From Eunapius fragilis (lineage: Eukaryota > Porifera > Demospongiae > Spongillida > Spongillidae): a stretch of 64,000 bases of DNA. Below the pieces are notes generated by a model. That model ran no database searches, was not told where the DNA came from, and saw only the letters and a program-made list of their open reading frames with translations. Positions 45,401-55,987 of this stretch are shown here, piece by piece; within the stretch, counting starts at the first letter, position 1, and each line of letters starts with the position of its first letter. The stretch is taken from NCBI GenBank assembly GCA_963681505.1, contig OY811973.1, positions 9,415,419-9,479,418 of the forward strand. The letters are read 5' to 3'. The translations under genes were made by a program, and so were the position numbers.

Positions 45401-47352
45401 GAAGTAGGAGGATGAGGAGGGGGAGGGGAGGAGGAGGGGAGGAGGAGGAGGAGGGACGAGGAGGAGGGAAGGAGGAGGATGGGAGGAGGATGGGTGGATG
45501 AAGGAAGATAGGAAGAGGAGGGAGAAGAGGAGAGGGAGGTAGAGGAGGGGAAGGAGAAGGTGGGGGGTGATGCAACGGAAGAATGGAAGGAGGAGGGGAG
45601 GATGCAACAGGTAGGAAGGTAGAAGTAGGAGGATGAGGAGGAGGGGAGGATGCAACGGGTAGGAAGGTAGAAGTAGGGGAGGGGAGGAGGGAGGAGAAGG
45701 TGGGGTGGATGCAACGGGAAGAATGGAAGGAAGAGGAGGGGAAGAGGGGAGGATGCAACGGGTAGGAAGATAGAAGTAGGAGGATGAGGAGGAGGAGGGG
45801 AGGTGTGGATGCAATCAAAAGAAAGGAGGGGGTAGGTGTAATAGGATAGAAGGTAGGAGGGAAAATGAGAGGACTAAGAGGAGGGGAGGAGGGGAGGAGG
45901 AGGAGGAGGGGAGGAGGAGGGAGTAGGGGAGGAGGAGGGGAGGAGGAGGATGGGTGGAGAAAAGAAGATAGGAAGAGGAGGAGGGAGAGGAGGAGAAGAA
46001 GGTAGAGGAGGGGGAGGAGAAGGTGGGGTGGATGCAACGGGAAAAATGAAAGGAGGGAAGGATGCAACAGGTAGAAAGGTAGAATTAGAATGAGGAGGAG
46101 GAGGAGGGGGAGGTGTGGATGGAATGAAACGAAAGGAGGAGGGGTAGGTGTAATAGGAAGAAAGGTAGGAGGGAAAATGAGACGGAGTAAGAGGAGGAGG
46201 AGGGGAAGGAGAGGAGGAGGAAGGGAGGAGGAGGGGAGAATGGGGAGGAGGATGGGTGGATGAAGGAAGATAGGAGGAGGAGGGGGAGGAGAGGAGGAGG
46301 ATGGGTGGATGGAGGGGGAGGATGCAACGGGTAGGAAGGTAAAAGTAGGAGGATGAGGAGGAGGGGAGGTGTGGATGCAATCAAAAGAAAGGAGGAGGGT
46401 GAGGGGTAGGTTTAATAGGAAGGAAGGTAGGAGGGAAATGAGAGGGCGTAAGAGGAGGAGGAGGAGAAGAGGATGGGAGGAGGAGGGGAGGAGGAGGAGG
46501 GGAGGAGGAGGAGGGGAGGAGGAGGAGGGAGGAGGAGGAGGGGAGGAGGATGGGTGGATGAAGATAGGAAGAGGAGGAGGGGGAGAGGAGGAGGGGAGGA
46601 GAGGAGGAGACAGGAGGAGAGAGGAGGAGGGGAGGAGGAGGATGGGTGGATGAAGGAAGATAGGAAGAGAAGGAGAAGGAGGTAGAGGAGAGGGAGGAGA
46701 AGGTGGGGAGTGGATGCAATGAGAAGAATGGAAGGAAGAGGAGGGGGAGGAGAGGGAGGAGGGAGGGATGCAACGGGTAGGAAGGTAGAAGTAGGAGGAT
46801 GAGGAGGAGGAGGGGAGGTTTGGATGCAATCAAAAAAAGGAGGGGAGGGGTAGGTGTAATAAAAAGGAAGGTAGGAGGGAAAATGAGAGGGAGTAAGAGG
46901 AGGAGAAGGGGAGGTGAGGAGGAGATGGAGGAGGGAGGAGGAGGGGAGGAGGATGATGGGTGGATGAAGGAAGATAGGAAGAGGAGGAGGGGGAGGAGGA
47001 AAAGGAGGTAGAGGAAGGGGAGGAGAAGTTGGGGGTGGATGCAACGGGAAAAAGAAAGGAGGAGGGGAGGATGCAACAGGTAGGAACGTAGAAGTAGGAG
47101 GATGAGGAGGAGGAGGGGGAGGTGTGGATGCAATCAAAAGAAAGGAGGAGGAGGGGTGTTAGGTGTAATAGGAAGGTAGGAGGGAAAATGAGAGGGAGTA
47201 AAAGGAGGAAGAGGAGGGGAGGAGGAGGAGGGAGGAGGAGGAGGGGAGGAGGAGAGGAGGGGGAGGGAAGGGGAGGGGAGGAGGAGGATGGGTGGTTGAA
47301 AGGAAGATAGGAAGAGGTGGAGTGAGAGGAGGAGAAGGAGGAGGAGGTAAGA
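42431..47352. repeat. Polypurine satellite, right arm
   Basis: About 4.9 kb of GGAGGAGGA-rich sequence with the complementary anchors (GGTGTGGATGCAATCAAAAG, GGTGTAATAGGAAGGAAGG). A block of about 1.67 kb starting near 43,430 is repeated almost exactly starting near 45,105, which explains much of the excess over the left arm. Purine/pyrimidine mirror-type tracts of this length can adopt triplex (H-DNA) structure. Confidence 0.9.
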
Positions 47353-48151
47353 AAGAAAGAAGGGCAGTGAATATGAATGGTCTAGAGAGATATGCCATAC
47401 TAAGTAAAGGTACTGCAGTTTGTGTACCAGATAACTGACTGTCGCAAGCATGTCATCTGGTCCTCAGACTAGTGTAGAGGGTGTAGAGGGTGAAGAAGGT
47501 GGCCCCATGATTAGAAGGCATGGTACGTGCATGCTTACATGTACATGCCACAAACTGAGCAGATATAGAAAAAGGGTGCACGATATAAACTACCATGAAC
47601 ATTCACTGCATCCAGCATAAGCGATACATGTGAACGTACGATACTGTTTAATGTTGAAACGTAGCGTACGAGGTACGATCGCTTATATACCACGTAGAAC
47701 GATCAAAGCGGAGTTAATTACCTAACTTCAAATTTAAAGGGCGTGACCATTACATAATGGCATATTGGAATAGGGTGAGTGGCGCGAAATGTCGAATTAC
47801 TTTGAAAATCCATATCTCCGTAACGGATAAGAAAAAACGTAACGATCTGCAGAAATCAATAGCTACAGGACTCTTCTATGTACACTCCAAATTTGACATG
47901 TTATCGTCACTCGTATCTGGAGAAATGAGGAATCTTAACCCATTGGGTTAGAGACCTTTATAACCATGGCATGGAAATTATCTAGAACACCAAAATCGGT
48001 TTGCACAGAGAGAACTGATGTGTGAACAAGTGTACGAAATTTGAAAAGAAAATATAAAACCGTTGTGAAGATATGTTGCTTTGTGTAACGTACAAATTTT
48101 ATAGTGATAAAATTAAAACTCCAGAAGGGTGATTTTGCTGGACACTGTCCC
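47353..48151. repeat. Right unique arm of the foldback element
   Basis: Reverse complement of the left arm with scattered differences, ending CTGGACACTGTCCC. Confidence 0.85.
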
Positions 48152-48163
48152 AATTATATATAT

Positions 48164-48413
48164 GGGACAGTGTCCAGCTAAATCACCCTTATGGTACTTT
48201 TTCAAAATTTCCAGAACAAGCAAAAGAAAAGTAACGCTCGCATTGAAATGTATGGCTAATTATAAATTCAGTGCCTAATAACTTTGTGATGGATAGTCCG
48301 ATTTAGGATGCGTAAGGACCATTTGACAGAAGCTCATGGGTGTTCAAGGAAAATCAAAAAATTTGAAAACTTGAAAAACTAGCCAGAAGGGTGATTCTGC
48401 TGGACACTGTCCC
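48164..48413. mobile_element. 250-bp MITE sharing the foldback element's termini
   Basis: Begins GGGACAGTGTCCAGCTAAAT and ends with the complement of GGGACAGTGTCCAGCAGAAT, in AT-repeat flanks only 12 bp from the foldback element. The termini match the large element; the interior is unrelated to it but matches 34,670-34,882. Confidence 0.85.
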
Positions 48414-48689
48414 ATATATATATAAATGAATGCTTTTTGTCAAAGCAGCTGTCACTCCAGGTGAGTATTCATAAAACTGGAGCACTGGTCTGACACGTTC
48501 GTTTCGTTTGCAGTGTTGGCCCTGAATATTACATACAACCTACCGCGTACATGTTCATATTATATAGCACCTACGCGTATATTGGATAGGTTATAAATCT
48601 ACCACTGGGGCCCCACAAACAAAATTATTGATAACGTTCACGGAATTAATTGATACAGTGCAACACTGGGACACACAACGTGACACACA

Positions 48690-51600
48690 TCACTTGTTGG
48701 AATAAATATAAAAAGGCTCTTGCTGAATGTAAGGCGTAGTAAATGTTAACGACTGGCCTTCTTGAGGTAGTACATAGTCGTATGCGTTCAGTTCAATGGA
48801 ATTTAAATTCGCAGGATCCTCCGGTGCTTCCTCGTAATACAGTAGGTTGTAGATTACACCTTTTCCTTTGGACGGTTTATGAATATTTTTGCTTTTCGTG
48901 ATCAGAAGGCTGAAAATGAAAAATAATTGTTATTATTTTGCAATGCCCATGCGCAGGCATGTGACCTACCTTAGTTTATTAACCGCCCAAACACCTCCTC
49001 TCAATAATAGAATGAGCACGGGCAAATAGTACAGTGCAATGAACAGTTTCACCAGTGGAGACAATCCTTCGATGTTGTCATTGTCAGTACACGTCAAGGT
49101 ATTGTTTGCACTTTCTTGGTTGGGAATGACTCCAAGCGTGTCTCGTATCTGGTTGGTGTTCTTCATGAGGAGTAAAACGAGAACGTCCGCTGCAATGGCA
49201 ATCTCCAGAACATTTGAAAGGATGAACTTGTACGGTTGCACGTAACCATAAATGGTTATAATGATGATGATAAGAAATATCGAAGAATACTGACATGAAG
49301 GAAAAGTGAAATAGAAAGTATACAGCAAGGTCATCTCACACACTGTTTCACATTATGCTGTGCACGCGTTCACACTAACCTCATTTCCTGGTAGAGCCAC
49401 TATGAAAAGGACGGTGATCAAGCGTCTGAACAGCTCCACACAGCCAAACCACTTTACGTCTTCTTTATATCCAGCGGCCAGTGCGGGAATGAGGCAGCGA
49501 ACACTGTTGAGTGTCCACCTTGGAAGTACCTAGAGTATAACACACTTGCATGAACGTATTAGCAGTCGGTATTATGTGACATATAAACGTCAAGACTTGT
49601 ATTTAACGTATTAATTCATAACACATGTAAATGCATAGTAACGGTGGTTGCTTTGCACATCAGAGTTATGTTTTATCACAAATTCAATTTGAAACTAAGC
49701 TTTAGGTATATGCTTTAAAATAGAAATTATCATAGCAATCCACATGCTTGTGACCTCTGAATGCATTCACTAACATTGCTTTTTCTTGCGACCAGCCATA
49801 TCAAAGGAATGCAGGCAATGCACAGAATGAGAACCAGGATTGCTAGGAGGGCTAGTGGTATATGCCAGCCTGTGAAACACTCAATGTTACCATTGATGTA
49901 CCAGACCTGTGTGGATTATTTGGTGAAGTTATAAAATTGCAGAGGGAACTGTGGGGGTAACTCACATTGGCGGAGTTTCCATCTATTCTGGGACAGTTGA
50001 GGATGGACATGGAGGTGTGCACTAAATGAGTGTACATGAGAACCACTATCCACCAGAGGCCATGCCACTTTTTGTGAGGTGACCACCAATTCCTGTAAAT
50101 AATTCAAGTTAACCTGTATTCTTTTTAAAAGGATTATATACTAACATTATGGCCAATGTGATAGGGCAGACGATGACTGCTGTGAAGAGAGGAAGGTATC
50201 TGATGAAGTAGGAGACCAGAGGACTCATGGTGGAGTAGAGGCAAAAGTCATAGACAAAGTAGAAGCTGAGACCACTGGACACATAGTAGAGCTGGAGAAA
50301 AGGTGCATTATAATTGCATTTGATATAAAATCTCAAACACTTACATAAGGTCGTATTATTTCAAATGTGACAGGATAGTGCTCGGTAACAAATGGAAGTA
50401 GCTACGGAAGGATGAAGTGCTCCAAGTAAGGTGGATATGCCCTTACATTGGTTACTGGTCAATTATAGCTCCTACCTGAATGTAGAATGAGCATGGAAGT
50501 AGCCAACTTGGAAAATTTATTGACAGTAGCATCAAGCCAAGGAATACTAGCGCAACTGAAACAACTTTGGAAGCAATGAATGAAATAAAAATAGTTATAG
50601 TAATGAACTTGAGTGACTGTCGTCATGGCAGTAAAAGGCTTACCAAGGAGGGCTATGAGCACACCAGAGCCATCACTGCAGGTGACACATCTATTGAGCA
50701 GGGCACTCACACCATAACCTAGATCGCAATCCCCACAAAGAACACCTATTCAAAAATGAAATGACCCATCCGTGAAACATTAAGAAGTGTTTCAGAAACT
50801 ATATACCTGATCTCAGACAGCTGCACTGCTCTCTGGATGTTTCAAAATCAGTGGAAAACTCACAGGAGCCAGAATTCACTGTACAGCGACAATACCCAGC
50901 AGGGCAAATGTATGCTTGAATTGTGCCTCCATCATAATTGGTACTGCTGCTTGTGGATGCCCAGTATCCATTCTAGAAAAAAAATGCATATATATGTAAA
51001 AGTATACATTGCTACTGCATGATGATGGTTTAGTTAATCAGGATGAGATTTGATTGGGTGGACCAGTGACAAGGAGGGTATTTATAAAACTATGTCTCAT
51101 TGCTCTGACCCCTCAAACCTGTAATATTATTTTGGAGCCCCTGCACTCTGTGATGTATGGATCTCTGACGTTACACTGGCATGTGTAGAACGATGTAGCT
51201 AGCTTCACCAGCACAGTCCCAGGTGGGCATGGCAAACTAGATATTGTGAACGTCGAAGAATACTGGAACTAACCACAAAAATTTGTTTAGTTTAATTAAA
51301 TTGGACACTTGATGCACTCACTGTAGTAAAAAGAGTCACAACTTCAAAATCCTCCTCCAGTTGAACATTGCTAAGTGTTGCGAAAGAGGTCTGAAAGGCT
51401 GCTGAAGATAAATTGTCAATTACTGTCGCTGACTGGGAAAAAGAGAATTTGCTTGTTGATGATGTTTCCTAGAATGGAATGGAATCATAATCACATGCGA
51501 ATATATAGCAAATCGAGGAAGTTTTCTACTTCATCTGAATTCCATTACCTTAATGGAGTCAATAAGTTTGACTACTGATACAGTAGAAAAGTTGAATTCA

Positions 51601-54600
51601 TCATTCGCAGCCACTTTTAGTGTAAATTTCTCCCCAGGGTACGCTTCAATCTACAAAGCATGAAATGACGAAAGGAATTTGTGTGTTTATATAAATAATA
51701 AACTTACAGATTGATTAATGTTTTGGACACTCAGAGCAACAGGTTTGGTCTGTACGTCCCATTTGGTGGCATAATCTTGAGGAGCATGGGCAATATTTCT
51801 GTTGTTTCTGGATATATAATGTTTATATTTATCATAAATACTTCAAAATGTTGATGAAAAAAAGTACCTGTATTTTAGTGCAGGAGTTCTGTAGAATTCA
51901 GTTGTGTTGAAGAATGGCTCACTCAGCCTAAGCCATGAGCACACAGCTGCATTGCTGGTATAGATGGCTGCCCCAACGGTGGCTGAATTACTGTCAAACA
52001 CAATCGATATCTGTTCATGCATGGGGAAATATTGTATTGTTAATGTGTATGGCATGGAAGAAAATGATGCCCACATAGGGGTTTGATGTAAATATCAACG
52101 CACATAGTTCTTGAAAAGAAAAATTTATGTTTGTAGCATACTTCAAGTATAAAAACTGATGCTCATGTTTTAACTCATATAATGTGGCATCGCAACTACG
52201 ACGGTTCTTATTGTTATTGTTGTTCGAAAGTCTTAAGAATCACCCACATGTACTAATCAAATGTTATTATGTCCGTTCATATTAAAGACAAACAACAGTG
52301 CCATTAGAAAGTAATATGAAATTAAAACTGGTTTCAAAAATACATTATATGTAATGTTTATCGTTATAATGATATGCATTGCCAATAAAATTACATACGT
52401 TTTCGTATCCCCAGCGAAGTGGAGATTCTTGAAAGTGGTTATGACGGAATAAACAAATTGGATTGTAAAGGACTTGCTGAAAGCCGATTGGAAGGTACCT
52501 CAAGTTCTCAACAGCAACAGATGCACCAAGGCTGTAGGAAAAACCAGAACTAGTAGCATTGCAGCGCGTGATATGCGTGGTTACTAATAGGATAGGAAAA
52601 AATTGTACGTTTGATGCACAATGCATTGCAAATGCCATATGTGTACTGAAATGTGAAAAACAAAATGTGTTGCAGATAAGTAAAATGGTTATACTATAAT
52701 GGGAAAGTGTGAGTGTAGTATACCATATCCATACCTTCCAACGTTATTTAAGAAGTAAATGTTGGAGTTTGTGTACAGGACTACCTGTCCCAAGGAGACA
52801 AAAGACATGGCACTGCCATCCACAGAATTTGTGGTGTTCAAGATTTGTAAAACACTGTTCTCACTGAGGTGGACGACTGAGCCTACTATCTGTGGTGGAA
52901 AATTCACACTGAATAAAACAACCATGAGGTGTATGGAGTGGATTATTACCGTCAGCGCTGAACCAGCATTGGATATGAATTGATTTACTCCAGAGAGCGC
53001 TACGGCAAAGTACGCTGTGCTAAGAATACCAGCTTTGTTCAGCCCAAAGTTACTTCTAAACGTGCTGAGAATCAATGATTAACAATCTATGTTGTGGTAT
53101 CAGTGTTCATTGGGATATAATGAAATTGGCATGCCATACTCCTCAATATGTATTCCAAATTTTATGCAGGCGGATATTATCCAATAATGATTTATGAGAG
53201 CGGCAATATAGATCAAATATGATCAAACCATTTACTTGCAAAAAAACTAATTAAAGCTACATATCTTAAGACTATTCCAATGCACTCAAAGGTATACTAT
53301 TCCTTACCAGTTGACGACATCCATCGCGCTGATCCTCTCCCTGTTCCCAAACACAAGACCAGAACTCACAGCAATGGCTGCACCAAACCGTGAAGCCACA
53401 TTGCCTTGAAAGAAGCAGTTCTCGAAGTGTGCGTAGTTCCCCACCTCCCCAACGATCGGAACATACCCTGCAAGAGAACACGACCCTTTTTATCACGTGA
53501 TACTGTAAAAGCTGTGTACCAACACGACTAATTTATGACAGATTACGCGGAGTGGTTACATGACACATTGTATGAAAAAGATGTATTCAGTGGGTCTAGA
53601 ATGTAAATGAATTGAAACGACTGTACCGTATTCTGACAAATCTCCTCACCAGTAAGGAACACATAGATTGCTCCACCGATAGTCGCGGTGTTTCCGATGA
53701 ACTCGCAGTTGTACGCCATTACGGATAGCAGCCTGCTGAGGGAGCCAGGATCAATATAGACCAGCTGCAAGCCCCCGCCCCCCCCAAAGCTGTGGTTTTT
53801 GACAAACTTCGTCCTGTTGACGATAACGTTGTGTCCTGTTAAGGGCCCGTCTGGGATGGTGTAAAGCCCTCCTCCGAGGGTGAGGGCGCTATTTTCCGCA
53901 AAGTAACAGTCTTCCACCAGGGCCCTCACGCTGTCAGCCGCGTTGATGATGATCGAAGCACCCCCACCGCGGCCGGCGAATATTCTGTTCTGAAGCACCT
54001 GTGTCGCCGCGGTGAGGCGAGTCATTACACTGTTGTTGATGAAACTGCTGTTGGCAACCAGGACCTGGGGGTTGTAGCCGACGACGGCGTCTAGGTTGTA
54101 TCCGATCGACAGGCCCCCGGAGTGACCCCGGTAGCGCTGCCGCTTGATAATGTACGTGGGACCGTTGTGAGCGAACGTGCAGTTTGTGACCGTCGGGTAT
54201 CCACAGTTATAGATGTCCACCGCTCCTTGAAGGAAATAGCTGGGAATGCGAGGGAGAGATAGCTGATGTCTATCATATATCCATACACTGAGAAACTCTC
54301 ATATAAATATACAGCATTGTGCAGTAGCGACTGAGGCCAGTCACATGGCCCCTAAATAATCCTAATGTCTTCAGCCTCCTCAAAAAAAAAAAAAAAAAAT
54401 TAACATCGCGCCTACCTGAACGAACTCCCCGTAATTGTTACTGTGGTCACGTTTTCAAATCCGAAAAGCCCTTGGCTACGAGTGAAGTTTATGTCGTTCA
54501 GAGAGACAGAGTTGGAGCTCTGGAAGACTAGGACGTAGAAGGGAGTGTCCGGGTTGTCGGCCGTGATGTTGAAGGAAACCACCACCCCGGGCCCTGTTCC

Positions 54601-54891
54601 GCTTAGCCTCAGATTCTGCTGGATGACCAGAGCTGTCTCCACGACGTAGGTGCCAGGGAAAATGTCAACTTGGATGCAGCTTGAGAGCTCTGTGGCGAGG
54701 CCGAGGGACGCGACGTATTGCAAAACCGGCTGCAAGTCGTTGCACTCCGATAGGTTGGCGGACGTAATAGGAGAGGTCCATTCTGCCTGCGAACAGTTGG
54801 TGCCGCTGGAGAGAGCGACTGTGATTTTCGTGGAACACGTGTCCCCAGCCACTAGGGTCCACATCAACGCGGCCAACACCATCGCCTTCAT
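48690..54891 (-). CDS. Gene D: secreted beta-helix / Cys-rich / multi-span membrane protein
   Basis: Twenty exons join in phase to 1,276 residues: 54891-54416, 54239-53650, 53467-53308, 53064-52735, 52531-52399, 52010-51868, 51807-51708, 51650-51549, 51468-51322, 51268-51119, 50972-50807, 50745-50644, 50555-50476, 50401-50345, 50291-50146, 50092-49966, 49906-49775, 49529-49380, 49289-48970, 48909-48690. I start at MKAMVLAALMWTLVAGDTCS because it gives a signal peptide; a frame open further upstream begins 105 nt earlier. Exon 4 equals exons 4 plus 5 of gene B with the intron kept as coding sequence: the old acceptor is shifted by one base and splicing there would break the frame. Architecture is otherwise as in gene B, with QPYKFILSNVLEI and a tail ending YIYSNK. 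The loop NCPRLPGRDGN of B is shortened to NCPRIDGN. Confidence 0.85.
54382..54400. repeat. A-tract in intron 1 of gene D
   Basis: About 18 A between CTC and TTAACATCG, near the exon 1 donor. Confidence 0.8.
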
Positions 54892-54999
54892 CGTCTCTGG
54901 TGGTATACCATGTATAGGTCGGGCTCGGGCCCTGAAAGAGGAACGCCCACTTCCTCGCTCAGCACTGAATGTAGTTGACAAAAATGCAATAGCCACGTC

Positions 55000-55871
55000 C
55001 GCAGCGCCTCGATGATTCTTGTAGTATAAAAATTATATCAGTTATACATGTATAGTAGCTGGTAGAACGGAATGCATGAATCGCCAACTAAAACTTGACA
55101 CGCCACGCACAGTGAAATTTCATTTAGAAATCATTATGTGATTGAACAGAAATCAGCGCAAAAATCACCATCTTTATTGATTTTTTTGTGATTTTTCTGT
55201 TCAATCACGTCGAAATGATTCGATGCTTTTATTTTTACCTGTGAGGCTGTGAGGATCGCAAATTAAGTTTCCGCAAGGTGGCATTTCTGTTGACCATTGG
55301 GAACAACTGTTAGGGAGTAATACAGGGCTAGACAACTGATTAACTTAGCCTCATATAAGCTATTATATACTGTAATAGATATATTTTAATAGAGCGGTTC
55401 CCCAGTATTTGTTAATTGCATCGCCAATTGCAGTCACACGCTTTCGTTAGCCCGATATTCTCAGCGACGAGAGCGATTTATTAAGCACAGAAAATACATT
55501 TTAGCGAACCTTTTGCGTCATTCAAAGACGCACGTTCTGCTATGATTAAGTGTGTGAGTATTTATGTATGTGGAACGTTCTATGAGACAATGGGACTGCA
55601 GGAATGGGCATACCGTTAATCACATTAAGACCACAAATAAAATTCATCGTTTTGTGCATAAGGGGTCTGGGCATTGATATTGGAAGAATGTATGCATGCG
55701 CGGATTATAGTAATAGGAGCTAGCTACAACTTCAAACTGGGGCATTATAAACATCTGAGGCGGGCCTCCTCGTGTTGGACAATCTCCACCCCCAAGTTAA
55801 TTACAATCGATGTTAAATAACCGCCATTGCCGCAGCTTGATGGAGTGTATTGTTAATACTTCGATCATCCA

Positions 55872-55920
<49 letters not shown>

Positions 55921-55987
55921 CTGCAGCCAGTAGAACGGTACGCGCACACAAATTAAAAAAATTCCATAACGCCCTTCTGTTTCAGTT
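55000..55987. other. Intergenic between genes D and E
   Basis: No gene seen. A small inverted repeat at 55,128-55,207 pairs GTGATTGAACAGAAA with TTTCTGTTCAATCAC. An A18-(CA)n microsatellite lies at about 55,872-55,917. Confidence 0.6.

Larger units (their letters stand above)
38909..48151. mobile_element. 9.2-kb foldback-type transposon
   Basis: The ends are GGGACGGTGTCCAGCAAAAT on the left and the reverse complement of GGGACAGTGTCCAGCAAAAT on the right. Both continue TCACCCTTCTGGAGTTTTAA. They are flanked by AATT on both sides (38,905-38,908 and 48,152-48,155). The first 780 bp or so of each arm is unique sequence, nearly identical and inverted (38,909 to about 39,695 and about 47,360-48,151). 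Inside, the left arm is pyrimidine-rich satellite and the right arm purine-rich satellite, around a spacer of about 690 bp. Long inverted arms with internal satellite and no transposase are the hallmark of foldback elements. It separates genes B and D. Confidence 0.85.

Noticed and set aside
39594-47451. Very long proline-, serine- and leucine-rich or arginine/glutamate/glycine-rich open frames on both strands, up to 1,101 codons
   Set aside because: They are produced by the purine/pyrimidine satellite, which lacks stop codons in most frames. Several overlap on both strands and there is no splice, signal or domain evidence.
39109-47951. A conserved 64-residue frame present twice (39,109-39,303 and 47,757-47,951)
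   Set aside because: It is the same DNA in the two arms of the foldback element. Conservation comes from arm identity, and no known domain is visible.
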